DNA of 64,000 nucleotides from Bradyrhizobium sp. SRL28 (lineage in GTDB: Bacteria > Pseudomonadota > Alphaproteobacteria > Rhizobiales > Xanthobacteraceae), in assembly GCF_018596315.1 (NCBI RefSeq), contig NZ_JAHEAG010000002.1, positions 248,001 through 312,000 on the forward strand, read 5' to 3'. The position numbers were made by a program, and so were the translations under genes. Each line of letters starts with the position of its first letter. Within the stretch, counting starts at the first letter, position 1. The notes under the pieces are model-generated. The model was not told where the DNA came from. It did not search any database and saw only the letters and a list, made by a program, of their open reading frames with translations. Shown here in pieces: positions 33,765 to 43,199 of the stretch.

Positions 33765-34535
33765 ATGCAAGATGTGATGTCATTGGAAGGAAAAACGATT
33801 GTCGTAACCGGGGCGGCGCAGGGGATCGGGCAGGCAATTACGAGTCTGGCGATCGACCTGGGGGCGCGGGTGATCGGTGTTGATCTTAATGGCGATAAGC
33901 TCGACGCATTTGCTGCGAAGACGAATGGGAAGCTGCTGCCCTATGTCGGCAACGTGGCTGATCCGGAGTTCACGGAAACAACGGTGCGCGACGTCAAGGC
34001 GCGCGTCGGCGCCATTGACGGCCTCGTCAATAACGCGGGCATTACGCGGCCTGCAATGATCGAAAAGATGACCCTGCAGCAATGGAGCGAAGTTATCTCC
34101 GTGCATCTGACCGGAGCATTCCTGTGGACCCAGGCGGTGGGGCGCGTCATGCTTGCTCAGGGAAAGGCCGGCCGCGAAAGTCCGGGATCGATCGTGAATA
34201 TCTCGTCGGATGCCGGAAGAGCCGGCTCCATCGGCCAGATAAACTATGCCGCGGCAAAGAGCGGCTTGCTCGGCATGACGATGTCGACTGCCAAGGAATG
34301 GTCGAAATTCGGCATTCGGACGAATTCGGTCTGCTTCGGCGTTGTTGAGACCCCCATGACCGAAACGATCAGGGGTGACAAGTTTCGGGATGGCATATTG
34401 GCGCGGATTCCAATGGGACGTTGGGCAGCGCCGGAGGAAGCAGTCAAGCCTGTATGTTTCCTGCTCTCGGATGCCGCGTCCTACATCACAGGCCAGCACA
34501 TTGCCGTGGACGGCGGCTATCACATTTCCGTCTAG
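33765..34535 (+). CDS. SDR family oxidoreductase (FabG-like)
   Basis: A 256-residue classical SDR: TGAAQGIGQA, NNAGITRPAM, Ser in VNISSDAGRAG, and intact YAAAK. C-terminal HIAVDGGYHIS. VIGVDLN suggests NAD. Probably a 3-hydroxyacyl-CoA or alcohol dehydrogenase, co-transcribed with the phosphotransferase 44 bp upstream. Substrate unknown. Confidence 0.88.
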   Translation: MQDVMSLEGKTIVVTGAAQGIGQAITSLAIDLGARVIGVDLNGDKLDAFAAKTNGKLLPYVGNVADPEFTETTVRDVKARVGAIDGLVNNAGITRPAMIEKMTLQQWSEVISVHLTGAFLWTQAVGRVMLAQGKAGRESPGSIVNISSDAGRAGSIGQINYAAAKSGLLGMTMSTAKEWSKFGIRTNSVCFGVVETPMTETIRGDKFRDGILARIPMGRWAAPEEAVKPVCFLLSDAASYITGQHIAVDGGYHISV

Positions 34536-34896
34536 TCGCTTCCAGCGGCTCGAAGCGAAGTCCAAGCTCCGTAGCGCGCTGGCGATGCGTGCGCCAGCTC
34601 CGTTCTACTCATTTCACGAAATTTCAAGGCTCCCCAGAGCCACCGCAGGGACGCTTGATGATCGCGATTTAATGATTCCGCGCGCTCTGGAAGCGCGTGC
34701 CGATCGCCTGCCGGCGATGTCATCGGTCGTGATCATCTCGAGAGCGGCTCTGCCAAAGGGGGCTCGAGTTCGTCGAAGTTGCGCTGCATAGGTGCCCAGC
34801 AAAATAGCTGGGCACCTCGCCGCGGGCGCAGTCTATGGCATGGAAATTGCTGAACATTTGGCTACAGTTCGTCGGTCAGCACGCGGAGGTTTTGGA
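34536..34896. other. Gene-free spacer with two hairpins
   Basis: A 361-bp stretch before hyuA. Besides the strong inverted repeat at 34790-34817 there is a smaller one at 34578-34598 (GCTGGCG / CGCCAGC, 7-nt loop). No convincing coding frame on either strand; short frames here have no ribosome sites. Confidence 0.5.
34790..34817. terminator. Strong hairpin AGGTGCCCAGC / GCTGGGCACCT
   Basis: Perfect 11-bp stem with an AAAATA loop, 80 bp upstream of hyuA and 255 bp after the SDR stop. No T-run follows, so it could be a terminator, an attenuator-like leader structure or a protein site. Confidence 0.5.
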
Positions 34897-36981
34897 ATGC
34901 TTGAGGGAGCCGAAGTCCGGCTTGCCGTCGATATCGGAGGCACTTTCACGGATATCGTCCTGGATGTGGGCCAGGATCGCAGGACGCGCAAGGTGCTGAC
35001 GACGCCCGCGCGACCAGAGCGAGCGGTGCTGGACGGGATGCGTCTCATTTTGGCCGACGCGCGCGCCCACATATGCGATATCGACGTCTTCATTCACGGC
35101 ACGACGCTTGCGACCAACGCCATCATCGAACGCCGCGGCGCGAAGACGGCGCTTGTCGCGACTCAAGGTTTCCGCGACGTCCTCGATATCGGTACCGAGA
35201 GCCGTTACGATCAATACGACCTTGCGATCGACAAGCCGAAGCCACTGGCGCCGCGCGCCCTGCGTTTCACGGTCCCCGAGCGCATCGACGCGCAGGGCGC
35301 CGTGCGGTTGCCGCTCGACGAAGCCGCCGTGCGTGCACTCGTGCCCGAACTGCGCGCGCAGAATGTGGAAAGCGTCGCCTTCGCCTTCCTTCACTCCTAT
35401 GCCAATCCCGAGCATGAACGGCGTGCCGCCGCGATCCTGAAAGAGGAAATGCCGGGTGTCTGGGTCACACTGTCGTCGGCGGTGTGTCCTGAAATCCGCG
35501 AATACGAGCGGACCTCGACTGCGGTGGCCAACGCCTATGTGCAGCCGTTGATCGACGGCTATCTCGCGCGCATGGCCGAGGGGCTGCAGGCTGAGCAGTT
35601 TCGCGGCGCCATCTATCTCGTCACCTCGGGCGGCGGCGTCACCTCGATCGAGACGGCGCGGCGCTTTCCGGTGCGCCTGGTCGAATCGGGGCCGGCAGGC
35701 GGTGCGATTTTTGCGGCGCAGATCGCGGCGCGTCTCGGCGAGAGCAGGGTCCTGTCCTTCGACATGGGGGGCACCACCGCGAAGATCTGCCTGATCGAAA
35801 AGTACCAGCCCGAAACCTCGCGCGTGTTCGAGGTCGATCGCGCCGCCCGCTTCCTGAAAGGGTCGGGCCTGCCGGTGCGCATTCCCGTGATCGAGATGGT
35901 CGAGATCGGCGCCGGCGGCGGCTCAATCGCGCGGGTCGACGCCCTGAAGCGCGTCACGGTCGGCCCCGAGAGCGCGTCATCCGAGCCGGGTCCGGCTTGC
36001 TACGGCCGTGGCGGTCAACGGCCCGCTGTCACAGACGCGGATGTCGCGCTCGGCAAGATCGATCCCGACGCATTTGCGGGCGGGACGATCAAGCTTAGTC
36101 TCGAACTGTCCAAACAGGCCTTATTGCGCGACATTGGTGAACCGCTGGGACTGTCGGCGGAAACTTCGGCCTACGCCGTGCATGAGGTCGTATGCGAGAA
36201 CATGGCGAGCGCCGCCCGCGTGCATGCGGTCGAGCGCGGCGCGGTCGTTGGCCAGCACACCCTGATCGCCTTCGGCGGCGCCGCGCCGCTGCATGCGGCC
36301 CGCGTCGCCGAGAAGATCGGCGTCTCGCGCGTGATCGTACCGTCCAATGCCGGCGTCGGCTCGGCCGTAGGGTTTCTTGCGGCGCCCATCGCCTATGAGT
36401 TGGTGCGCAGCCGTCATGCCAGGCTCGATGCGTTCGATGCCACCGCTGTGTCCGACCTGCTGGACGAGATGGCGGCCGAGGCGCGTGCCCTGGTCGAGCC
36501 CGGCGCCGCCGGTGCGCCAGTACGCGAACGACGCGCCGCCTTCATGCGGTATGTCGGACAGGGACACGAGATCACGGTCGAGCTGCCGAACCAGCGGTTG
36601 ACGGCAGCGGATCTCGCAGGCCTGCGCCAGGCCTTCGAGACGGATTACGCGGCCTTGTTCGAGCGGTCGATTCCGGGCGCTGCGATCGAGGTGCTGAGCT
36701 GGTCGGTGCTCGCGACCACCGAGCCGCGGAATCCGTCGCGCGTTGCCGAGGTGACGCGCAAGCCGGCTGGAAAGGCCGCTGGCAGCCGCAAGTTTTTCGA
36801 TGGCCGCGCGGGCAAGGTCGTCGAGATTCCGCTGTATCGCCGCGACCAGATGGCGCCCGGCGCGACCATCGCGGGACCCGCCGTGATCGCGGAAGACGAG
36901 ACATCGACATTCGTCTCGACGAACTTCGACGCCCATATCGACGGCGCCGGCAGCATCGTCATGGAACGGAAGGCGGCATGA
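34897..36981 (+). CDS. hyuA: Hydantoinase/oxoprolinase subunit A
   Basis: A 694-residue ATP-dependent amidohydrolase subunit of the ASKHA fold. Phosphate loop VRLAVDIGGTFTDIVLD (about residues 7-23), second glycine-rich loop LSFDMGGTTAKICLI (near 285-299), and late GGAAPLHA. With HyuB it hydrolyses cyclic amides such as N-methylhydantoin or 5-oxoproline; relatives also carboxylate acetophenone or acetone. ATG 34897 follows GGAGG; a longer upstream frame is discarded. Stop overlaps the hyuB start (ATGA). Confidence 0.92.
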   Translation: MLEGAEVRLAVDIGGTFTDIVLDVGQDRRTRKVLTTPARPERAVLDGMRLILADARAHICDIDVFIHGTTLATNAIIERRGAKTALVATQGFRDVLDIGTESRYDQYDLAIDKPKPLAPRALRFTVPERIDAQGAVRLPLDEAAVRALVPELRAQNVESVAFAFLHSYANPEHERRAAAILKEEMPGVWVTLSSAVCPEIREYERTSTAVANAYVQPLIDGYLARMAEGLQAEQFRGAIYLVTSGGGVTSIETARRFPVRLVESGPAGGAIFAAQIAARLGESRVLSFDMGGTTAKICLIEKYQPETSRVFEVDRAARFLKGSGLPVRIPVIEMVEIGAGGGSIARVDALKRVTVGPESASSEPGPACYGRGGQRPAVTDADVALGKIDPDAFAGGTIKLSLELSKQALLRDIGEPLGLSAETSAYAVHEVVCENMASAARVHAVERGAVVGQHTLIAFGGAAPLHAARVAEKIGVSRVIVPSNAGVGSAVGFLAAPIAYELVRSRHARLDAFDATAVSDLLDEMAAEARALVEPGAAGAPVRERRAAFMRYVGQGHEITVELPNQRLTAADLAGLRQAFETDYAALFERSIPGAAIEVLSWSVLATTEPRNPSRVAEVTRKPAGKAAGSRKFFDGRAGKVVEIPLYRRDQMAPGATIAGPAVIAEDETSTFVSTNFDAHIDGAGSIVMERKAA

Positions 36982-38642
36982 ACATGAATGAGGCAAGCGG
37001 CGCGAGCCTGATCGATCTGCAGATCATGTGGCACCGGCTGATCGCCGTGGTCGAAGAGCAGGCGCAGGTGCTGCTGCGCACGGCCTTCAGCCCGATCGTG
37101 CGCGAATGTGGCGACCTCTCGGCCGGTGTGTTCGACCTCAAGGGGCGGATGTTGGCACAGGCGGTGACGGGTACGCCGGGCCACGTCAATTCCATGGCCG
37201 AGTCGGTCAAACATTTCATCGCGCATTTCCCGATCGAGACGATGAAGCCGGGCGACGCCTATATCACCAACGATCCCTGGATGGGGACCGGCCATCTCAA
37301 CGACTTCGTCGTCACCACGCCCTGCTTCAAGGACGGCAAGGCGGTCGCGCTGTTTTCCTGTACCAGCCATTTGATGGATATCGGCGGTATCGGTTTCGGG
37401 CCCGATGCCACCGACGTCTTCATGGAGGGGCTCTACATTCCGATGCTGAAACTGATCGATCAGGGCGTCGTCAATGAAACGCTGATGGCGATGATCCGCA
37501 GCAACACCCGTCTGCCGATCGACACCGAGGGCGACACCTATTCGCTGGCCGGCTGCAACGATGTCGGCTGCCAGCGTCTTGTCGAGATGATGCGTGAATT
37601 CGAGATCTCTTCGCTCGATGCGCTTGGCGATTTCATCTGTGACCGCTCGCGGGAGGCGGTGCTGGCCGAGATCGCCAAGCTGCCGAAGGGCGTCTGGCGC
37701 AACAGCATGATCGTCGACGGCTATGATGCGCCGGTCACGCTCGCGGCGACGCTGACTATCTCGGAACAGGGCATTCACGTCGACTTCGACGGTACCTCGG
37801 GCGCCTCGAAGTTCGGCATCAATGTGCCGCTTTCCTACACCACCGCTTACACCGTGTTCGGCCTCGGCTGCGTGGTCGCCTCGCAGATCCCGAACAATGC
37901 GGGGTCGCTCTCGCTGCTGACTGTCGCGGCACCCGCGGGCTCGATCCTCAATGCGCCGAAGCCGGCGCCGGTGGCGTCGCGCCATGTCATCGGCCAGATG
38001 CTGCCCGACGTGGTGTTCGGCTGCCTGCGTCAGATCATCCCCGAGCGGGTGCCGGCCGAAGGCACGTCCTGCCTGTGGAATCTCAATGTGCGCGGACAGA
38101 CGCGCAGCGGCGCCGGCGGCAATTACGGATTCTCGATGGCGGTGACGAGCAACGGCGGCACCGGCGCGCGTTTTGCCAAGGATGGATTGTCGGCCACGGC
38201 CTATCCCAGCGGGGTACGCGGCACGCCGGTCGAGATCGCGGAGACGCAGACGCCGTTGATCTTCTGGCGCAAGGAGCTGCGTCCGGATTCGGGCGGCGCC
38301 GGCCGCACGCGCGGAGGTCTCGGCCAGATCATCGAAGTCGGTAGCGGCGTCGATGCTCCCTTCGACATTCTGGCAGCCTTCGACCGCATCGATCACCCGC
38401 CTCGCGGCCGCGACGGCGGCTGTGACGGCGAAGCCGGCTATGTCGGGCTCAAGTCGGGACAGAAGCTGCGCGGCAAGGGTTTTCAGACCGTGCCGCCGGA
38501 CGATCGGCTGGTGGTGTTGACGCCCGGCGGCGCCGGGATCGGCGATCCAAAGCAGCGCGCGCCGGCAAACGTGCGCGACGATGTCGAAAGCGGCCTGGTG
38601 TCGGGCGCGAATGCGGTTGCGGTTTACGGTTTCGCCGGCTGA
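36978..38642 (+). CDS. hyuB: Hydantoinase/oxoprolinase subunit B
   Basis: A 554-residue HyuB-family subunit: LIDLQIMWHRLIAVVEEQAQVLLRTAFSPIVRE at the start, GDAYITNDPWMGTGHLND, DIGGIGFGPDATDVFMEGLYIP, and C-terminal GGAGRTRGGLGQ. Active only as a complex with subunit A. Translationally coupled on both sides: its start overlaps hyuA and its stop overlaps a 38-codon frame. The TRAP importer genes downstream may deliver the substrate. Confidence 0.93.
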   Translation: MNMNEASGASLIDLQIMWHRLIAVVEEQAQVLLRTAFSPIVRECGDLSAGVFDLKGRMLAQAVTGTPGHVNSMAESVKHFIAHFPIETMKPGDAYITNDPWMGTGHLNDFVVTTPCFKDGKAVALFSCTSHLMDIGGIGFGPDATDVFMEGLYIPMLKLIDQGVVNETLMAMIRSNTRLPIDTEGDTYSLAGCNDVGCQRLVEMMREFEISSLDALGDFICDRSREAVLAEIAKLPKGVWRNSMIVDGYDAPVTLAATLTISEQGIHVDFDGTSGASKFGINVPLSYTTAYTVFGLGCVVASQIPNNAGSLSLLTVAAPAGSILNAPKPAPVASRHVIGQMLPDVVFGCLRQIIPERVPAEGTSCLWNLNVRGQTRSGAGGNYGFSMAVTSNGGTGARFAKDGLSATAYPSGVRGTPVEIAETQTPLIFWRKELRPDSGGAGRTRGGLGQIIEVGSGVDAPFDILAAFDRIDHPPRGRDGGCDGEAGYVGLKSGQKLRGKGFQTVPPDDRLVVLTPGGAGIGDPKQRAPANVRDDVESGLVSGANAVAVYGFAG

Positions 38643-38758
38643 TGCGTCCGGTCCGCCCGCCGCTGCGGGACCTCGAAGCGGCAAGCATCAGTCAGGTTGC
38701 CAAGGTGATGCGGGAGCTGTCCGCCGATCGGAGGTCCAGCGTCGCGCTTGCAGCCTGA
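38642..38758 (+). CDS. Small 38-residue frame coupled to hyuB
   Basis: A frame starting MRPVRPPLRDLEAASISQ and ending SSVALAA. Its ATG overlaps the hyuB stop (TGATG), a layout typical of real coupled genes. It fills most of the gap before the TRAP binding-protein gene. Amphipathic helix-like, no recognised family. It could be a small accessory subunit or a chance frame. Confidence 0.3.
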   Translation: MRPVRPPLRDLEAASISQVAKVMRELSADRRSSVALAA

Positions 38759-38810
38759 TCAAGTTCGAAAACGACACGTCACACATGCTTCAGCAAAAGG
38801 AGAGGGGTTC

Positions 38811-39821
38811 ATGAAGACAACCAGGCGCACATTCATCGCAACCGGAGCCGCAGCGGCAGGTTTTCTGGCCGGTCCGCACATCGCGCGGGCGCAAAGCACG
38901 ATCAAGCTGGACCTGTCGACGGTTTGGCCGGAGGGTAATTTCCATACCAAGAATGCAAAACTCTTCGCAGCCGAGGTCAGCAAAGCGACCGGCGGCGCAA
39001 TCGAGATCGTGGTCCATGCAGGCGGCTCGCTCGGCTACAAGGGCCCTGAGCATCTCAATGCCGTGCGCGACGGACTGGTGCCGATGGCCGACATCCTGAA
39101 CATCCAGCAGGTCGGTGAAGCGCCGTTGCTCGGCATCGAGGGTGTACCCTTTCTGGTCTCGTCCCCGGATGAATTGAAGGTTCTGCAAAAGTACGCGCGA
39201 CCTGAGTTCGACAAGATAGCGACCAAGTACAATCAGACGATCCTCTATACCGTGCCATGGCCAACGCAGTACCTCCACAGCAAGGTGAAGTCCGACAACC
39301 TGGAGGGCCTCAAGGGCCTGAAAATTCGCGTGCCGGACCGCCAGGCCGGCGACATGGTGAATGCGCTCGGCATGGTGGGCGTGCAGATCCCCTGGGGCGA
39401 GACGGTGCCGGCGCTCGCGTCGGGCGCGGTTGTGGGTGTGACCACCTCTTCCGTCTCGGGCGTGGACGGCAAGTTCTGGGAGTTCCTGAAATACTTCTAC
39501 CGAACCAACCATGTGTGGAGTTCGCAGATCGTCACCGTCAACAACGACAGTTGGAAGAAGATCTCGCCAGTGCACCAGAAGGCGATCACGGACCTCGTCG
39601 CCAGGCTCGAGCCTGAGTTCTGGAGCGTGTCGATCGAGGCCGATAAGGCCAGCAGCAAGCGCCTGATCGAGGGCGGCATGGAACTGGTCGAAGTGCCCGC
39701 GACCCTGCTGAAGGAGATGCGCGAGAAGACGGCAAGTCTTGAGCAGGCCTTCATCGCTCGTGCGGGGGCCATTGCCGGCGATATCATCAGCAAATACAGG
39801 AAGGATATCGGCCGTGCATGA
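38811..39821 (+). CDS. dctP: TRAP transporter substrate-binding protein (DctP family)
   Basis: A 336-residue exported protein with a Tat signal (TRRTFIATG, hydrophobic stretch, cleavage near ARAQ). Mature part: LSTVWPEGNFHTKNAKLFAAEVSKATGG and later LKIRVPDRQAGDMVNALG, in the position of the family's ligand-binding Arg. It binds an organic acid in the periplasm and hands it to DctQM. ATG after AAAGGAGAGG. Likely feeds the HyuAB reaction or a related acid pathway. Confidence 0.93.
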   Translation: MKTTRRTFIATGAAAAGFLAGPHIARAQSTIKLDLSTVWPEGNFHTKNAKLFAAEVSKATGGAIEIVVHAGGSLGYKGPEHLNAVRDGLVPMADILNIQQVGEAPLLGIEGVPFLVSSPDELKVLQKYARPEFDKIATKYNQTILYTVPWPTQYLHSKVKSDNLEGLKGLKIRVPDRQAGDMVNALGMVGVQIPWGETVPALASGAVVGVTTSSVSGVDGKFWEFLKYFYRTNHVWSSQIVTVNNDSWKKISPVHQKAITDLVARLEPEFWSVSIEADKASSKRLIEGGMELVEVPATLLKEMREKTASLEQAFIARAGAIAGDIISKYRKDIGRA

Positions 39822-40440
39822 TATCGCCGCCGGCGCGGCCGCGGCTGATACGTCAGACGGCAAGACGGACGAGCAGGCGGGCCTTAGGCCCGCCTCGGAG
39901 GCCGTAGCGCGCGTCCTGGACGGCGTCGACCGCCTGTCGGAATGGGGGGCGTGGGCGTCCGCCCTGTGCATCCTTGGCATCCTGATGCTGATTGTCGCGG
40001 AAGTCGTCGCCCGCAACATTTTCAACAAGAGCATCGACTTCGCCTGGGAGTTCAGTGCCTTCCTCATGGGCGCCGCGTTCATGCTGGGCGCCGCCTATTC
40101 ACTGCGGACGGGCTCGCAAGTGCGGGTGAAGGTGCTGCTCGACAACCTGTCGCCACCCGGCCAGCGCGCCCTCGATTTGTTCGCCACGGCGCTGTGCGTG
40201 ATCGTCGCCGCTTACCTGACCTTTGCGCTCGGGCATCTGACCTGGCTCTCCTGGATGCGCGAATCGCGCTCCGACAAGGCGAGCGAACTTCCGCTCTGGA
40301 TCGCACAGTTTCCGTTGGCGCTGGGCGCCTTGCTGTTCACGCTGCAATCGATGACGCGGTTCACGCGCGTGCTGCGGGGTGAACCCGGCGAGGATGAGAC
40401 GTTGCGCGTCGGTCAGGATGCGAAAGCGGAGGCGTCATGA
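39814..40440 (+). CDS. dctQ: TRAP transporter small permease (DctQ family)
   Basis: A 208-residue membrane protein with four predicted helices (about residues 48-68, 85-105, 127-148, 166-185) and the AWEFSAFLMGAAFMLGAAYSLRTGSQVRV signature. The N-terminus has about 40 polar residues, longer than usual. GTG 39814 after AGGAAGGA is chosen; it overlaps the dctP stop by 8 bp. Stop overlaps dctM (ATGA). Confidence 0.9.
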   Translation: MHDIAAGAAAADTSDGKTDEQAGLRPASEAVARVLDGVDRLSEWGAWASALCILGILMLIVAEVVARNIFNKSIDFAWEFSAFLMGAAFMLGAAYSLRTGSQVRVKVLLDNLSPPGQRALDLFATALCVIVAAYLTFALGHLTWLSWMRESRSDKASELPLWIAQFPLALGALLFTLQSMTRFTRVLRGEPGEDETLRVGQDAKAEAS

Positions 40441-41744
40441 CCATCGTTCTCTTGACCCTGCTGGGACTGCTCTCAGCCACGCTGCTTGTCGGCATCTGGA
40501 TCGGACCGGCGTTGATCGGTATCGGCGTCGTGATGCTCGACCTGTTCACGTCGCGCCCGACCATGCGCCAGATCGGACTGTGGTCGTTCAACGTGCTTAC
40601 CTCGTCCGAGGTCGTTTCGCTTCCGCTATTCATCCTGATGGGTGAATTGCTGTTTCGCACGCGCCTGTCGCAGTCGCTGTTCACCGGGATCGCCCCATGG
40701 GTCGGCTTTCTGCCAGGCCGGCTGCTGCACACCACTATTTTGGGCTGCTCGCTGTTCTCGGCGATCTCCGGATCGTCGGCCGCCACCACGCAGGTGGTGG
40801 GCCGCATCACGCTGACGGAGCTGCTGCGGCGCGGCTATAACAAGGACATCGCTGTGGGCAGTCTTGCCGGCGGAGGCATGCTCGGCTTTCTGATTCCGCC
40901 CTCGATCCCGATGATCATCTATGCGGTTTTGGCGGAGGAATCGCTGCTGCGGCTGCTGACCGCGAGCTTCCTGCCGGGGTTCATCGTCGCCGGCAGCTTC
41001 ATGACCTATATCGCGATACGCGCTCTGATGCGGCCTGACATCGTGCCCGAGCACGACAGACGGATTTCGGAATGGAGCTGGTCGGATAAGCTGAAAAGCC
41101 TCGTCGAGTTGGGACCGGTCGCGTTCCTGATATTCACCGTGCTCGGCACGATGTATCTCGGTATCGCAAGCCCATCAGAAGCGGCGGCGATCGGCGTCGT
41201 GGGCGCGCTGTTGGTAGCGGTCCTGCAGCGAGCGCTCACGTGGCAGTCGCTGAAGGAATCCTGCCTCGGCACCGTGCAGACCACCTGCATGATTGGCTTG
41301 ATCGTCCTCGGAGCCTTCATCGTCGGCACCGTGCTGGCGAACCTGCGACTGCCGCAATTTATCTCCGCGGCAATCTCGTCCTGGAACCTGGCGCCATTCG
41401 CGCTGATCATGTTGCTGATGGTCTTCTACATCGTGCTTGGTACCGTGCTTGAAGGCTTCTCCATGATCGTGCTCACTCTGCCGATCGTACTGCCGGTGGT
41501 GCTGGCGGCCGGATTCGACAAAGTCTGGTTCGGCGTCTTTCTGATCCTGACGATCGAGATGGCGCAAGTGAGTCCGCCAGTCGCCTTCAATCTTTTCGTG
41601 ATCCAGAATCTGACCGGCGATTCACAGACCTATGTGGCGTGGAAGGTGCTGCCGTTCTTCCTCATCATGTGCGGCTTCGGGATATTGATCACACTCGTCC
41701 CCGGCATTGTCACGTGGCCAGCCGACTTCCTGCTGGGTAAGTAG
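40437..41744 (+). CDS. dctM: TRAP transporter large permease (DctM family)
   Basis: A 435-residue polytopic protein with about 12 hydrophobic segments: GIWIGPALIGIGVVML, LPLFILMGELLFRT, FSAISGSSAATTQVVG, GGMLGFLIPPSIPMIIYAVL, and C-terminal TIEMAQVSPPVAFNLFVIQ. This is the ion-coupled channel of the TRAP transporter. All the conserved glycine/serine segments of the family are present, so the transporter appears complete. Confidence 0.95.
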   Translation: MTIVLLTLLGLLSATLLVGIWIGPALIGIGVVMLDLFTSRPTMRQIGLWSFNVLTSSEVVSLPLFILMGELLFRTRLSQSLFTGIAPWVGFLPGRLLHTTILGCSLFSAISGSSAATTQVVGRITLTELLRRGYNKDIAVGSLAGGGMLGFLIPPSIPMIIYAVLAEESLLRLLTASFLPGFIVAGSFMTYIAIRALMRPDIVPEHDRRISEWSWSDKLKSLVELGPVAFLIFTVLGTMYLGIASPSEAAAIGVVGALLVAVLQRALTWQSLKESCLGTVQTTCMIGLIVLGAFIVGTVLANLRLPQFISAAISSWNLAPFALIMLLMVFYIVLGTVLEGFSMIVLTLPIVLPVVLAAGFDKVWFGVFLILTIEMAQVSPPVAFNLFVIQNLTGDSQTYVAWKVLPFFLIMCGFGILITLVPGIVTWPADFLLGK

Positions 41745-41799
41745 ACGTGCGGGCGGGCCACTCCGCATCGCGTTGCGCGCTGCGAAGAGGACAAAGTGT

Positions 41800-42784
41800 T
41801 TAGGCAATATTTGCGGCGCTGGCGATGAGTTCGAAGGAGCGCAGCCGAGCTGCGTGATCGTAGACATCGGACACGATCATGAGTTCGTCGGCGCCTGTTT
41901 CCGCAACGAGCGCATCGATGCCCGAACGAACCGTATCGGGCGAACCAACGATGGAGCGCGCGAGCATGCTCATCGCCTGCGCTTTTTCCGCAGGCGACCA
42001 GTAGCTCTCAATGTCGTCGATCGGCGGCCGGCTCAGGCCCCGCGCGCCGCGGAAGATGTTCGTGAAGGACATCTGCTGGGTCGTCGCCAGCCTGCGCGCT
42101 TCGTCATCGCTGCCGGCGGCGATGATGTTGACGCCTACCATCGCGTAGGGACGGTCAAGTTGCTCGGACGGTTTGAAGCGGCTGCGGTAGATCTGCAGTG
42201 CGGGGATCAGCAGGTCGGGAGCGAAATGCGAGGCGAAGGCATAGGGAAGCCCGAGTTCAGCCGCCAGCATCGCGCCAAAATTACTCGATCCGAGAATCCA
42301 CAACGGCACTTCCGTTCCCGCCGCCGGCACCGCCTGGATGCGCTGATTGGGACCGGCTGGAGCCAGAAAGGCCTGCACTTCGAGAACGTCCTGCGGGAAG
42401 TTTTCGGCCGCTTCGGGCGTACGGCGCAATGCGCAGTGTAAGCTGGTCGGTCCCCGGTGCACGGCCCAGCCCGAGATCAATGCGGCCCGGAAACAGGCGC
42501 GCCAGCGTTCCGAACTGCTCCGCGATGACGTAGGGGGCATGGTTGGGGAGCATGATGCCGCCCGCGCCGACGCGGATCGTTTTTGTTCCCGCTGCGATAT
42601 GACCGATCACAACCGACGTCGCGGCGCTCGCGATGCCCGCCATGTTGTGATGCTCCGCCACCCAAATGCGGCGATAGCCCCAAGCCTCGGCATGGACCGC
42701 GATATCGCGGGCGTTATCGAGCGCGCCGCGGGCATCGGTGTCTTCAGTGACGCGGACGAGATCGAGGATAGACAGTGTCGTCAT
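41800..42784 (-). pseudogene. LLM-class (luciferase-like) flavin monooxygenase, frameshifted
   Basis: The N-terminal part starts [15 protein letters not shown] at ATG 42784 (after GGGAG) and is in frame to about 42434, reaching [13 protein letters not shown]. The rest ([18 protein letters not shown] to the stop at 41800) is in another frame. The reading would be restored by two extra bases (GC) at about 42431-42434, so a 2-bp deletion in a GC run is the simplest explanation. The intact family is about 330 residues, FMN-linked. Real inactivation or sequencing error cannot be separated here. Confidence 0.8.
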
Positions 42785-43199
42785 AGGAACTCCCGAACGA
42801 AACCTTTTATGTGAATAACGCTGCCAGAGATACTTGGCCGCGTTCAAGCTTGTCCGAAACGGCAGGTTTCATTCGATTCTGGTGTCCCATATGGGCACTG
42901 TCTCCGTGTGGGTCAATCTGCTGAATCTACTACGCAATTGACCGACAGGGCCGACTGCAATCAGCACCGGTCGCGTCTCTGCGCCAACGACCGCTTCAGG
43001 TACATGGTGCCAGGCAAAGAACATACGCCGAACTGCTCCTTGCGTTTTGGGCCTTGATGGGTTTTAAGCCCGGTGACTTCATGATCACAGGTATGAACGA
43101 GAAGCGAACTGAGTGGCTTGTCGCCTTTTAAGCAGAGTGACGTACCCCCGGTAGCTTATGCGCTTCAAACTGTTTTGAGCCTCCACAAAGGAATCCATC
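42785..43199. other. Gene-free spacer upstream of the HU-like gene
   Basis: A 415-bp stretch. No convincing coding frame, strong hairpin or known motif was recognised; it must contain the HU promoter. Confidence 0.4.

Noticed and set aside
36645..38684. 679-codon open frame antisense to hyuAB
   Set aside because: Shadow of high-GC codon usage; composition (Arg/His/Asp/Gly-rich) is typical of antisense frames and both sense genes are clear families.
38790..40082. 430-codon minus-strand frame opposite the TRAP genes
   Set aside because: Shadow of dctP and dctQ; no recognisable protein features.
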